Shown here piece by piece: positions 22,690 through 34,765 of a stretch of 64,000 nucleotides of DNA. Below the pieces are notes generated by a model. It saw only the letters and a list, made by a program, of their open reading frames with translations, was not told the DNA's origin and made no database searches. This DNA is from Otatea glauca (lineage: Eukaryota > Streptophyta > Magnoliopsida > Poales > Poaceae). How positions within the stretch are numbered: position 1 is the stretch's first letter; each line of letters starts with the position of its first letter. The position numbers and the translations under genes were made by a program. The stretch spans positions 64,023,078 through 64,087,077 of the forward strand of contig CM070711.1 of NCBI GenBank assembly GCA_036346275.1, given 5' to 3'.

Positions 22690-23720
22690 GCGGAAGATGT
22701 CCTTGATCCCTTTCCAATGCCTTTTGGTGGGTTACGCCTTTGTCATCGAGCTAGCAAGCGAACGCAATGTCCGGTCTAGTGCTATTCGTAAGGTACATGA
22801 GCGCTCCAATTGCACTCGGATATGGGAATTCTGCTCCCGGGACTTCCTCCCCTCTTCTCTAGGTGCAGTATGGGTCTAGGTGCGCTTGGAGTGACCTTGA
22901 GCCATTGGAGTCTTCGCAGGATATGCCTTTTCAAATCCAAATCTTTCCAACACTTTCTGCGTGTAGGTTGATTGATGTACCAAGATTCCTCCTTGGACAT
23001 GTTCAAGCTACAAGCCTAAACAAAACTTGGTTTTACCCAAATATTTCATTTCAAACTCGGACTTCAAGTATGAGCATGCCTCTTCAATTTCTTCATCCAT
23101 CCCAATGATGTTCAAGTCATCTACATAGACGGAGATTATCTGAGAATCCATTCGGGATCATTGTATAAACACACATGGACAATCTTCATTGTTTGTGTAG
23201 CCTTTCTTGCAGAGAAAGTCACTCAGCGATTGTACCACATTCTTCTGGATCGCTTGATCCATACGGTGATTTCTCCAATTTCACCTTTATCTGAGTTTCT
23301 ATTTGCTCCATCTTGGTTCGGGATAGGAATTCCTTAGGTACTTTCATGTATATCTCGAATCCAAGTTTCCATCTGGTATCTTTGTGACAACATCCATTAG
23401 CTTCATTCTCAACTTCAAGTTGATGCCATTGAGATCAAATATCTAAAGGTAATTCCTCCTATGACCGGAGAATAGGTTTCTTCATAATCAACTCCGGGAC
23501 GTTGAGTGAAACCTTGAGCTACAAGCCTAGCTTTGTACCTTACAACCGTTGTTTTCATTTCTCTTAGAACAAAGACCCATTTGTGACCTACGGGGTTTAT
23601 ATGGGGAGGTGTGCGGCATCTGGTCCAAACACCTCTCTCTTGTTCGAGAGACTAACTCTGCCGTGATTGCCTTTTCCATTCTTCCCAATCTAGCCTTTTC
23701 TTGCACTCTGCGAGAGATGC
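22690..23720 (-). pseudogene. Copia B reverse transcriptase fragments
   Basis: The minus strand contains KEESWYINQPT, FEMKYLG-type words near 23040, YVDD near 23120-23135, and a WEEWK segment near 23690, each in a different frame. The order matches the Copia RT but the ORF is destroyed by numerous indels. Confidence 0.82.
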
Positions 23721-24472
23721 GAGCTCGGGATCATGATCAATGATCGAGGCAATCTTCTTTGAAGTATGCATCAACGTTGGTCGTTGCTCTATTCGAGGAT
23801 TCTCCGTTATTACAAAGTTTATGGCCATTTCTTCATGGGGTGCTTCATGCACTTCTACTTGCTCTTGTTTGCTTTTCCTATCGCAGAGCAAGTTCCTTTA
23901 GCTTTTCATCGCCTATGTGTGCGCACACATTATTTCCGTGCTTCCTGCGATGGAAGATTCAAGTGCAGGAATTGCCTTTCTGTTGGCTTCTTTCTAGTGC
24001 AGTCTCAACTGCTCCCCTCTTTCCTTGGGGCATTTTCGTGATTGGTTGTGGTAAGTCCTCTGCTTGATTTTCTCCAGCGTCTCCGGTACTTTGGGTTTGA
24101 GGAGCAGTTACTGCTCTTTTCTTTGAGGCCTCTGAGCAGGTTGAGGATACCTTCTATTTTCTTTGGTATTTCCACCCTCTCGGTGCATTCCTTGCGGGTA
24201 CATGCGACTTAACCACGCCCTTCGGATCACAAAAATGATCAGCGGTTCATTTGCTAAATTCGCAAATCAATTATCTTACGGACTTCTTGATTTGCTTCAT
24301 TAGTTCGGGGTCATGTGCGGGATCGGTGGAATGCCATATGATTTCCGGCATTTTTCATCAAAGGTTGATTTCCTCCCTAATGACGGAAACGATCCTCGTC
24401 AAAGATGCAATCGTGAATCGGTCAGTATGCAAATCTCCATCATGGGTTCCAAATACGATTATGGATGCACTC

Positions 24473-25513
24473 TCATAACCAACGTATATCCCGGACTTGC
24501 GGAGAGGGCCCATTGCGATCCATGAGGGGTGGTATAGGTACATATACCATACACCCAAATTTTCTAAGATGGGAGATCTTGGGATGATCCGTGCACAAGC
24601 GCATAGGAGAATGGATGTTGTAGGCCGACGGTCTAAAATTGATAAGAGCTGCTGCGTGCGGATGCGTGTCCCCAACAAGTGTTGGGCAAGTTACAACTCT
24701 GCAAAAGCGGTGCGGCAATAAACTTAATCCTCTTTATTAGTGCTACGCTAGTCCATTCTGCGTATGGACGTGCGGTGCGGAGTGCTCAATGCTATCCTGT
24801 TCTTTGTGCAATAATCATCAAATGCCTTTGAAGTAAATTCTCGGCATTGTCCATTCTAATGGACTTCACGCGATGATCGGGAAAGCATTCTTAATTCTTA
24901 TGATCTGCGAGATCGGCTTTGCAAAAGCATGGTTTCTTGTTGACAACAAGCATACATGCGACCATTTCGAGGAAGCATCGATGAGCACCATAAAGTATCG
25001 AACGACCCTAACAGGGCTGAATCGGACCGCAAATATCCCCTGGATGCGTTCAGAATGCGAGGATTTCACTTTGCACTTTCATGACAGAGGGTCTAGTTAT
25101 TAATTTCCGTGGCACATGCAGGCACACAAAATCTTCATGATTCGGAAATTTTTAACATTTATGCCATGACCACGTGAGTTGTTCACTATATTTCTCATCA
25201 TTCTAAGACCAGGATGACCTAATCTACCATGCCATAAAGAAAATAATTGAGCTTCTAAAAACAGTCTTCAAGGAAGTATACACTTGGTGCATGAATATTC
25301 GTGTAGTACAACCTGATTCATATGAGGACATTTTTCTAATACCATTTTTCCACATACCGCGTGCTTCACAATGCACAAGTATTCTTTGCCATTTTCTTCA
25401 TTGGTTTCTACGTGAAAACCATTGGCGCGGATGTCTTTAAAGCTTAGGAGAGTGCGCGTTGATTCGAGGTACAAAAGGGCTTCTTCAATTACCAAAGTTG
25501 TACCCATAGGCAA
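24473..25513 (-). pseudogene. Copia B GAG-pre-integrase and integrase fragments
   Basis: Fragments read EALLYLESTRTLLSFKDI (25513-25268), RYFMVLIDASSKWSHVCLL (25069-24866) and PHRFCRVVTCPTLVGDT-type words at 24718-24473. Their order and spacing equal Copia A (7559-6565) and Copia C. Frame breaks separate all of them. Confidence 0.83.
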
Positions 25514-25690
25514 TATAATAGTGGCTCTTCTGAGCCGATTACATATGAGTCGCTTCCTGCGATCGTAGTAATCTTTCCAGCGTTCTTCGTGATCGACTGG
25601 ATGTACTTAGACTCTCTTAAGATGGTATTTGTTGTGCCACTATCAACAATGCATATCTCTTCTATTTGGGCGCTACACGATTTCTAGATG
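25500..25690 (-). pseudogene. Copia B protease end
   Basis: The minus strand reads EICIVDSGTTNTIL near 25660-25620, containing the catalytic Asp-Ser-Gly of the retroviral-type aspartic protease. Upstream sequence (25700-25860) is AT-rich and non-coding. Confidence 0.75.
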
Positions 25691-26339
25691 CAAGAAATAT
25701 AATTCCAATCAAACAGAGGCAAAATAATTCAAATATTGCTTGCAAAGGAAGAATACTGGAATAAAGAATAAATTGCATATATATTCATGAGAGAAGTATG
25801 CTCTTCTAGAGCTTACTATTCATTATTCAAACGAAAATGCTAACAACCATAATCTAAAAGAAAATGCGATTCATGCATTTAAACGGCAGTGCACGGTTTG
25901 ATCGTTCTGCTCGATGGTAGGTTTCGCGTCCTGCGAGGACCCTAGACCAATCGTAGTACGGAGCTTCTTGCCCCCAAGAACTATCTTCACGTCCGATGCC
26001 TCAAGTGAGGTAGTTCTACCGTGCGGGGCCAGTTCTTCAAACTCACGATTGAAGATTCATGATTTCGAAATTCTGGTTTAGATTACTGCGTGTAATCTGA
26101 TGGAAAATGGTTGCAAAATGCATAAAGTGCAGGAAAATAAATTCATATGCATTGCATTATATAAAATAAAGCAAAGGATTCAAAATTCATAAAGAAAATT
26201 CATAAAACAGAGAAATAGAGCAAGAAAATTAAAAGAGAGCCAAATAAATCTTCTTGATTTTCTGCAATTTTTCTTCTTCTTTTTTTTCTTTTTTTTCCTT
26301 GCCCTTTTCTTTCCTTTTTTTTTCTTCTCTGTTTTTTTA

Positions 26340-27770
26340 CGTGAGCCGAACCGCTTAAATGGGCCTTGCCTCGCCCATGCTTGCCTTGCCTAGGGTTTCT
26401 CCACGCGCCTCCTCCATGCGCCGTCTCCATGCGCCACGCCGCCCGCCGCCGCCACGCCTGCCGCCCACCGCCGCGCCTTGCGCTTCCACGCCGCCGATGC
26501 CGCGCCGCTTCCACGCTGCCGCCGCCGCCGCCTCCCACCTTCATGATCTCCGAGGCGACGCGCCGGCCGGCCGGGGCACGGCAGCTATGCGCGATGACGG
26601 CCGAGGCCGCGGGTGCGCAGAGGCGGCGGGCGCGACGAAGTCGGCCGCAAGCCGCGACGAGCGGCCGGTATGGGCGGCGAGCCGGCCGCGCGAGCCGGCG
26701 GCGAGCGCGGCCGGGCGCGAAGCCGGCAGCGGCCGGCCAGCGGAGCGCCGAGGCGGGCGGCGGAAGCCGGCAGCGAGCCGTCTTAGGACGACGATCCGTG
26801 CGGGCGGCGGCAAGGAGGCTAAGGACGACGGTCGTCTGCGGCGGCGACATCTGCCGAGGCCGGCGCAGAGGCGGCGGCGCGCGAGGCGAGGCGCGGGCGC
26901 GAGGCGGCCGGTCGGGCGATCGCTTCCGGAACATCGCGACGCCGGGTGCCGTGCACAGCGAGCATCGGTCACCCGGCCAGTGCGTGGCGAGCTTGCTTTC
27001 AGCGGTCGGCGCGTTCGCGGCAATGGGCCGGGCGGCGGGCGGCCTTGGCCGGCCGGGGTAAGCCGGCTGGCCGTACGGTCTGTAGCCGGCGGCGCGCTGA
27101 GATCAGCTGCGGGCGGACGATCGAGTCTGCGGCGCGCGGCTTGAGCGGCGGCGGCGCGGCGGCAGGGCGAGGCTACGAGTTCGCGCCGCTTCTTCGTGGC
27201 GGCGCGACCGGGTGTGCTTCTTGCTGCCTTGCGCTGGAGTCGGCGGCCGAAGCGACGGAGCGGCGGTGCGTCTTGGCCGGAGCGGCGGCGCAGCCTGGGT
27301 CGGCGCGATCGGCCGGACCCGTCGCGCGCGCCGCCATGGCGGTTGCCGTCGTGCCGAAGCGTGGTGCCGGCGGTGCCGTGCACTCGTCGCGGCCGTCGGT
27401 GGCATGCAAGCCGAGGCGACTAGTCGTGCGACGACGGCCGCAAGCACGGCCGAGGCGATAGCGACGCGACGGCTTCAAGCGGCTGGGCGACACGACGCCA
27501 AGGCGGACCGGCGGCTGCTTCTTCGAGGCCGAAGCAAAGCCAAAGTCGCTTGGCGGGCTATCGCGCAGAGAGGCCGAGGCGGCGCTTCAGAGGTCGAGGC
27601 GGCGCGGCGGTGGCTTCGGGCCGGTGGTGGTGCCGTCTTGCGAATGCCGAGACGACGGCCGGCCGTCCGTGGCGCTGCTTGCCGCGGCAATGGCGACCTC
27701 TTTTTTCTCTGTGATGAGCAAGTAAAAACATGTCTTCGTAAGCTTCGAGCGATCGCGAGTGACTTCGCCA
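26340..27770 (-). other. Extremely GC-rich block in Copia B where gag is expected
   Basis: About 1.4 kb is dominated by GGC, GCC and CGG words, opening with AAATGGGCCTTGC and CTAGGGTTTC. All six frames give long Arg/Ala/Gly/Pro-rich translations (for example 27383-26541 minus and 26359-27144 plus). That is what low-complexity GC-rich DNA yields by chance, so I do not call any of them a protein. Copia C has an equivalent block at the same place, similar at its edges and different inside. Confidence 0.7.
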
Positions 27771-27974
27771 CGTGGATTTAAAAAAATTACAAGATCGTGC
27801 GGATAGATGCATGTCTTGATGTTGCTTGTAACCGTGCCACATGATGCAAACATAAAGCAGATCTGAACGGTAGATGCATGTATAAGAACGACAATGATTA
27901 GAAACAATCATCGATTCTCACCTCTTCTCACCTTTTCAATTCTGATCTCCGTAGAGCAATTCGTGCTGATAACG
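27771..27974 (-). promoter_or_regulatory. Copia B leader and primer-binding region
   Basis: Directly inside the 5' LTR the minus strand reads CGTTATCAGCACGAATTGCT, conserved in Copia C apart from two bases. This is the position of the primer-binding site. The TATCAG word is typical of Copia primer sites, but the exact tRNA was not determined. Confidence 0.6.
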
Positions 27975-28202
27975 TGTTAAGGAACCTCGCTATCGAATAG
28001 TCCGGGGTTCCCGAACAGATCTGAATTGGAGAACAGAAAGAGGGAGAGACACACGTATATGAGGAGCGACGACGGAATTCTTTATTGCTTTCTGATTGCA
28101 TGTACATTAGGGGGGGACCCCTCCTCCTTTTATAGCGCTCATTCAGGGTTTTGGCTAAGGGACCATATAGGCCTTCCAATAGGCTATTAGGGTTTCTTAA
28201 CA
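27975..28202 (-). repeat. 5' LTR of Copia B
   Basis: The 228-bp partner of the LTR at 21642. Its outer end is at 28202, followed by AAATC. Its own transcription runs away from the VDR gene, which starts 195 bp further right. Confidence 0.95.
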
Positions 28203-28397
28203 AAATCTAAGGTTTTATTCTTTTGTTAAAAATCTTCCTCCTATGTTTTCACTGTGATTAATTTGAACCGTCGAATAACGATCAAACGGTTTGTAAGGGG
28301 CAGTAACGAGCCCAGTCGTAAGCTCAGGGAAAGTCCTCGAAGGTCCGAGGTCGGAGGTCCAGCCGCTTGGTCCACCTCCCCAGTCCCCAGTCCTCCC

Positions 28398-30765
28398 ATG
28401 GCGACCACTCTCCCCGCCTCCGCTTCCACCGCCACCGCCGCTCGTCTCTTCCAACCCTCTCGCCGCCACCTCCCTAAAGCTGCTCCCGTGTTCTCCCCAT
28501 CGCGCGCCATCACTCGCCGCTTCTCCGGCGTCGCCTGCTCTCCCGAGCCGCCGCCCGCCGCCCCCGAGGAGAGAGGTGGATGCGCTAGCCAATCCACGTC
28601 CCGGGAGAATACAGTCCGCATCGTCTCCGTCGTCGGCCACAGTAGCATAAGCCCGCTGAAGGATACGCCCTGGGAGGAGGTCATGCTCCACACGGTAAGC
28701 ACCCGCTCTGAAGTTGGAACCTGTCACTGCCCGATAAGTGAAGATCTTTGCTTATAGGATGGTGCTATCTGCTACACGTACTTGTCAATTTTGTGTTAGA
28801 TGTTCTTGGCACTGCTAATGTATGAGTAGTTGTTATTGCCCATTTATTAGCTCTTGTTTTCTCAAGCATATGGCTTCATAAACCCATCAACATCGGTGTC
28901 ATTGTGGAGTACAAGTGTGCAACTGTTGTTAAGCTGTGCGCATTGATGCATTTCTGTATCTCACACCACGGTCTGTGCACTGTTTACATGTTTCCAGTAA
29001 TACAATTAAGTGCAATATCTTTATGCTTCTGAACAAGGTCTTGTGTGCTTGTAATCAATAAAAATCCACATATAGGTTTCAGTCTTTCTTTGGTCATCAG
29101 CTGTTTAGTGATAGGGTAGAACACTGGCAGAGAAATATACGTTTACTGTTTCTTGGGCAATATGTTGAAAGCAAGCTTTTGATGTTTTCTTATTGCATTT
29201 CTGGATATTTCTTTCATGGACATGTGGATGGTTTGGTATGAATTGATTGTTACGTTATCTTCTCAGTTCTGTTGTTGGATGGTTACTTATCATGTGTAAG
29301 CCAATTTCTTTCTTTTTTATCATGTAGGATTCCAAAGTTTATATGCAGAATGCACCTGTAAATTTTACAAACAGAAAACTTTTGTTGTCCTAAAGGAAGA
29401 AACAAATCCTCGGATTTCTTTTCATACTGCCTATAACCGTTCATCCCACTGTTTTGTTTATTTTAGGCTAATAGGCTGAAGTGGGTTGATGAAGGATTTG
29501 AAATGCTTGTCTTCACAGACAAGTCAATTGACCATGATGATCTTAGGAAAGAGCTGTCACACTGTGATGTGCTAGTCAATGTTGGAATAACAAATCAGGA
29601 TGCTGTTCAGTGGCTTTTAAATAACAGCAAGAACATTTCCAATGTAATCTGCTTTCAGTCATCTCCGTCCTTAGTAAACAAGCTAGGTGGCAGATATGTT
29701 CAATACACAGGACAGCAGGACATGTTTGGCAAGCTAGCAAATATTGGAAAACCGAGTACCATAAAGGAATCTTCTGTAGTCCTTAAGACCATATCTAATG
29801 CCTGGGAAAGGAACAATTCAGATGACATTAGATTTTGCTTGCTTGTTGTGGTTAATGCATACATAAGACCAGTTACTATGCTGAAAAACCTCAGGGCAAA
29901 AGGTCTATCTACCCTAAGCTGTATGATAAGAAACTGCGGTCCTCAAATACTGAATTGCTTGTTTGATCCTAGCTGCAGGAAAGCCCTTCAGTGTTTAAAT
30001 TCCTGCTCTCCAACTGATCAAGTCTGCAACTATCGCTGCATTGCATCGTATGAGAGTCCACATCTGGAGGCCTTTTCTCTCTGTGTTTTGCAGAAAAACA
30101 ATTGCCTTGAGCTAAATGCTGAGATCCCCAGTAAGCCTGCCGTAACCCCGCTAACCATGTTCAGAGAACAAAAGCTAAGTCATGAAGTTGCAGAAGACCT
30201 GTTTGTTGGTTGGCTGGACAACTTAGAATGGAGTTGGAGAGTTGTAGCTGGACAAAATCCAGCATATGATCAATTCCCATGTCAGTACCAATTATTCTAT
30301 AGGGGTAGAGCTAAAGGTTCATTTTGGTATGAGCCGATTTTTCAAGTCAGAACCCTGGAAGGGGATCTGGTTTGGAGGCGCAGAAAGTATCGTGTGAGGA
30401 GAGCAAGCAGCCCTGGTACGTTTTACTTAAGTGTGCTGGATAATGGTGTGGTTTCGAAAGAATTTTGGACAATTGTTGATGTTTCAGATGATTTCGGTTG
30501 GGGTCTGTTCCATTATCATGGGGCAGCTCAGGCTGCTGGGCTAGCGTACACTGGAGCAGTGCTTGTTACCCCGGATGGGTCTTATCCTGATGTGGACAAC
30601 CCAAGATTGTCCTCTGCTTTAAAGAAGTGCTCTATCAAGAAATGGGAGCTTTATACGGTTGATAACTGTTCCTGCTTGGGGGCGCCTTTGGGAATTCCTG
30701 AAGGTTCACAGTTGCACTACCAGATTGCTCCAGGAAAAGAAGCCAGTATTTTGCAGAGAAGATGA
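28398..30765 (+). CDS. VDR: Violaxanthin de-epoxidase-related protein, chloroplastic
   Basis: Two exons, 28398-28694 and 29467-30765 (stop TGA at 30763-30765), join in phase 0 with GT and AG borders to give 531 residues. That is close to the roughly 520 residues of plant VDR. The first 60 or so residues are Ser/Thr/Ala/Arg-rich without acidic residues, as in a chloroplast transit peptide. A 150-residue N-terminal domain follows (VRIVSVVGHSSISPLKDTPW on). Then comes a Cys-rich stretch (residues about 240-310, CMIRNCGPQILNC through CVLQKNNC) and a lipocalin-like barrel (WSWRVVAGQNPAYDQFPCQ, FWTIVDVSDDFGWGLFHYHG). VDE itself converts violaxanthin to zeaxanthin; VDR shares the lipocalin fold, but its reaction is not established. 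The start ATG lies in CCCATGGCG, a good plant context. No disruption was seen. Confidence 0.92.
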
Positions 30766-32245
30766 TGTTGTGTTCTAGTGGCATGAAAGGAGCAATAACA
30801 TTCCCAAATGATGTGCTCATGCCGTCATGCGTCTCTAGTGTGACCTATTAGTCAAGCAGCGAGGTACAAAGATGAAAGAATGACATTCAGACAGGTATCA
30901 CTGAAGGGAGTTTATATGTAATCGGTTGGTATATATCCTTTTTCTCATATACTTATCACCTAATGCGTCTCTTTTGCGTCCCCCATCAGGATTTCCAATG
31001 CTTAAAAACTGACACAGTTAGATACAAGATTGTTCTGTGAAAAACACTTTTGTGTCTAAGCTATCAATTGCAATTTTTCTGCTTTTCTGCAGGCCTTACC
31101 TATCTTTACAACAACTGGTGACTTCACATGAAATGATGAAGGGATATCTCATACCTTATATGAACCTTCGATGCTGATACGTAGCAGGACAGATGCCTGC
31201 CTCGATGCATTTGCTGTGCCAGTCCCAAATTACTAATAATAGAATTCGGAGTTCTCATTTTGTTGACGTACAATTATATTGGTGTTTAGTAGCCTCTGCT
31301 TGTAAAAGACTTTTAAGTTGTATTATAGTAGAGAGAGACATGGCATCTGATGTAGTTATGTTCATACCTTTGTTGTTGAAATCCGGAGTTAACTGCTTAT
31401 TTATGTTGTAGATGATTCCATGTCTCATACATATATGTTAAGCATCTCGTGTTCTTGTAATGTTCGCATATATGCTTGCCAAAGCATTTTCTGATGTTCA
31501 GACAGTTCAGTGCATGTGGAATTCTTGGTGGGTTGGGGGCTTTGGGGCACCTTGGTCAACAGCCAGTCAAAACTCAAAAGTGATCATCTGGTCAGACAAG
31601 TTGAAGCAACTCACGTCTGGTTGACTTGCTTTATTGAGTAATTGAGTTTTATTCTACAATATACAGGTTTCATATTTGCATTTCCTGCTTTTAAACCATC
31701 TTTCTACATTCTACAGGTTGACGTGATGCCCCATCTTTTTCCGCTCTCTTAGCAGCCCATCCTTTCTTTCCTGGTTGCAGGTTGAAAATCATCTCATTCA
31801 CCCACGGTTTCTGCTTCGCTAGATATTTGCGTGTGGTAGTGCGGAGAAAATTGCTGCAGGTTACCATTGTAAAATCCAGTGGATAATGCAAAGTTTCTTT
31901 TAGATATGGGATCTATGGCGACTTTGACTTTGACTCTGCCCTCTTTGCAATTCGCACTTAATAGATAGCAAAGCAAGAATGGCGGGGCTGTCCGGCTTAG
32001 AGGTGGGCGTCGTGCTGTCCGGCTGTATGAGAGAACGTCGGAGACGTTTGCACGTCAAGAATTTCAACCAGAGGAAAAGAGCCGCGGTACCCTTTATTTA
32101 TTATCCAAAGAGAGTGAGCGAGGAGTGAGATTGAGAGAGAGAGAGTGAGAGAAAGAGTCGAGAGAGATTGAGAGAGGCGTTCTCCATGCTCGCCTCCCTC
32201 ATCGCCGGCCACCAACACGCCTGGGACACCGGCTGCGGCAGCAGC
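30766..32245. other. VDR 3' region and gene-free DNA
   Basis: The first several hundred bases are probably VDR 3' UTR, possibly with an intron ending TTCTGCAG at about 31085-31092. The rest holds only short chance ORFs and a GA-rich tract (about 32115-32165). Confidence 0.4.
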
Positions 32246-32523
32246 TGTTAATCTTGAGAGAGAAGTCCGAACTGAGTACGACAATGAGAGAGTACGGTTT
32301 TGATTCGGTTTGTTGAATCATTTTTTGATTATTAGAGCTATAGGTTATGTGTATAAATTTTTAAATAGTACTAAGGTTTGTAAGAATGAGAAAAAACAAG
32401 AGAGTAAGAAAATAAGAAAATATGTTAATTGTGTCGTAGCGTCAATATACTTGTGTTCGTGAGTTCTTATGCTTGATTTTTTTTACCATTGTACGTGTGT
32501 GTTGATTCGGGCTAAAATCAACA
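32246..32523 (+). repeat. 5' LTR of the TRIM-like element
   Basis: About 278 bp, from TGTTAATCTTGAG to AAAATCAACA, with TG..CA ends, directly followed by the primer-binding site. Confidence 0.7.
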
Positions 32524-33443
32524 ATTGATATCAGAGCGAGGATCTAATATTGGTGCCGCGCTTACCCTGAGGAAGGCTACCACTACTGCGCCTCGTTGCA
32601 GGCTATCGTCGTTGAGCAATGCAGTGTTGAGTGGGATCCGATAATGCATCAAGCATGGATGCGACAGTGCATACGGCTCCACAAGGAGGAGACGGCGAGG
32701 TAGTGAGCCGTTGTTGAGGTACGCATTGTACATAATGTGTAGTGTGCGTGTGTGTACACTGATCATTATGTTAGTGTCCCATATATTCATAAGTACTTGT
32801 GAGTGCGACGTCTGAGTCTTTGTGTCATCGAATTTGTGTCACGAGTGGGGAGAATCGGCGTGAGGAGATGCTGTATAATAAGTTGTCTCATCAGCGGTAA
32901 AAAGGTGACAACGATGGTACGGAGGACATCGTTCCAAGAAGAGCTAAGGTCGTTAAGACCGAAGTCACCAACAAGTCGTGTCACTGGCGATGAAAAGGCG
33001 ACGGCGAAGGGTGAAGAAGGTTTGTCTCCATTGGTGGCCATCTGTGTGTCTTGTTGAAAAGGCCATCAAAGGTATGTGTTCTCGTATCAGTTGTGTCTAT
33101 GAGATACTATGTGTGATTACGTGAGTTGTATCCACAAGATACATGTGTGCGAGTTCCTTCAGGGGTATCATAGACATCGGAAGAGATCATACTGTACGAG
33201 AAGATCAAAAGGAGGCCACTTTGCATACAAAAATAGTCTAGGATGATGAGAAGATGTGTTCACCGTCCTAAGTGGAGTCCGTGGAAGAGGAGTCTGGGAC
33301 GTTGAAAAGATGTGTTCTCCGTCCTGAGTCATGTAAGTCGAAGATGAGTCAAGTCAAAGTTGGGTAAGTCATAGTTGAGACCAACAAGTTAGAGTTATAT
33401 CAGAAATTAGAGATAGATGATGTTTCAAGATTAAGGAGGTGAA

Positions 33444-33650
33444 TGTTAGAGTTAACTTGAGAGAGAAGTACAAACCGAGTAGGATAAGGAGAGAGCCCGT
33501 TTCTGAATCAATTTGTTGAATCCTTTTCTGATTCTTAGAGCTATAGCTTATGTGTATAATTTCCTACATAATCCTAAGATTTGTAAGAACGAGAAAAGCA
33601 AGAGAGCAAGAAAACAAAAAAATATGCGAGTTGTGTCGTATATACCAACA
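33444..33650 (+). repeat. 3' LTR of the TRIM-like element
   Basis: About 207 bp, from TGTTAGAGTTAACTT to ATACCAACA. It lacks roughly 70 bp near the right end relative to the 5' copy, so it has suffered a deletion. Confidence 0.65.
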
Positions 33651-34099
33651 AAAAGAAATGAATATGATATCTAAAAAAGAAAAGAAAGACAAAAGAAAAC
33701 CGATAAAGGCAATTATAGAGAAAGGTAGAAAACTTCCATCAAGTATTTCCACCCATGACTCTCGTGTTTCATAACGAATCCAACCGACGACCAATCTATC
33801 TATCATGTACCACGTCTATATGTACCCATGCAACTCACTCCCCACGGTGGCACAAAACAATATCTGGACTCACGCTGCCAAGGATCGGATCACCACTACC
33901 AGCCTAGCTGCATGCGACGAATGGAGCTGACGATTGAGGAGACAACGTCCGCCACTGACTCGTTGCTAGAAATGGCTAACCTTTGGCCCTGGTTTTCTTT
34001 GATGTCTTATGTGCCTTTTGTGCCCACCACAATTGTCCCGATGTCAAGGATTATGCACCTCTGCAAAGCGTTGCAAGAGTGGTCATCCTGAACAAGAAA

Positions 34100-34484
34100 G
34101 GAATTTTCATTGTGGCACAGGAAAAAAATGGTATCGTCAGGTTTCGGATGCCCTGACAGCGGAGGCCTGGGCATGCCGCGATGGAGTTCAACTCGTAGCC
34201 GATTGGGGTTTTACAAGGGTAATCTTGGAGACATATCCTCGATATTTGGTTAATCTGTGGAGCAATAAGCATCAGCAAGAGCTAAAATTTTGACTGTTCT
34301 TTTGGAAACTCAGGAGCTCAGAAGGAACTTCGTCGATTCCCAGCTTTGTTTCGTCTGCCGTGATGCAAACAAGGCAGCTCATCTCTGTGCAAAGATGGCG
34401 TCGGAGGATAATCAAGCGTGCACATGGTTACACCAAGTACCGTACCATAAATGTGAATGTAATCATACTGTTAATATAACTTAG
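34100..34484 (+). pseudogene. RNase H-like (RVT_3 type) remnant
   Basis: The plus strand reads ALTAEAWACRDGVQLVADWG and FTRVILETYPRYLVNLW to 34293. In another frame it reads VLLETQELRRNFVDSQLCFV and CRDANKAAHLCAKMAS. This is the order of the plant RNase H-like domain found in many non-LTR-derived grass genes. The usual Asp of LETD is replaced (LETYP), and a frameshift near 34290 separates the halves. A short SMYVPF-like stretch upstream has no clear match. Confidence 0.75.
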
Positions 34485-34519
34485 TGCATTTACTCACGTA
34501 ACTACGCATCCAGATATTA

Positions 34520-34765
34520 TAATACAATTATCTTTGATATACAACTCTTCTTCCAATTATTGAAATTTGTTATATAACTCTATTTATATATGATTAATCT
34601 GCATCGTTATAATCTGGTCCCACCAAAATAAGTGGTGGAGATCCTTTCTTTGATATATAACTCTACTTCCAATGATTAAAATATAATTATATTTGTTATA
34701 TATAATTAATCTGCACCGTTATAATCCGACCCTACTAAAATAAGTGGTGGTGATCCTTCTCTTTT
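34520..34765. repeat. Tandem duplication of about 120 bp
   Basis: Words ctttgatata..aactct.cttccaat and ttaatctgca.cgttataatc, then ctaaaataagtggtggtgatc, occur twice in the same order (about 34528-34640 and 34647-34760). The interval around them is AT-rich and non-coding; an open frame at 34873-35229 is Cys/Ser-rich with no recognised domain. Confidence 0.7.

Larger units (their letters stand above)
21642..28202 (-). mobile_element. Copia B: full-length Copia element without visible gag
   Basis: Two 228-bp LTRs with TG..CA ends and an AAATC target duplication bound a 6561-bp element read on the minus strand. The order is 5' LTR, PBS region, GC-rich block, AT-rich stretch, protease (DSG near 25640), GAG-pre-integrase, integrase, RT, RNase H, polypurine tract, 3' LTR. 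The pol region is broken by many small indels. I could not find a gag or zinc knuckle. Copia C is a close relative. The insertion lies between two divergent host genes. Confidence 0.93.
32246..33650 (+). mobile_element. Small non-autonomous LTR element (TRIM-like)
   Basis: Direct repeats at about 32246-32523 and 33444-33650 share TTGAGAGAGAAG, GAGCTATA.CTTATGTGTATA and AAGRTTTGTAAGAA words. Right after the first repeat is TGATATCAGAGCGAGGATCT, close to the tRNA-Met primer site TGGTATCAGAGC. Before the second repeat is the purine tract AAGGAGGTGAA. The roughly 920-bp interior encodes no retroviral domain. It is about 1.4 kb long. No matching target duplication was found, so one end may be eroded. 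Confidence 0.72.

Noticed and set aside
26359..27781. Long ORFs of 231-280 codons on both strands of the GC-rich block in Copia B
   Set aside because: All frames are open at once and translate to Arg/Ala/Gly/Pro-rich low-complexity sequence, as expected when stop codons are depleted by very high GC content. No domain is visible.
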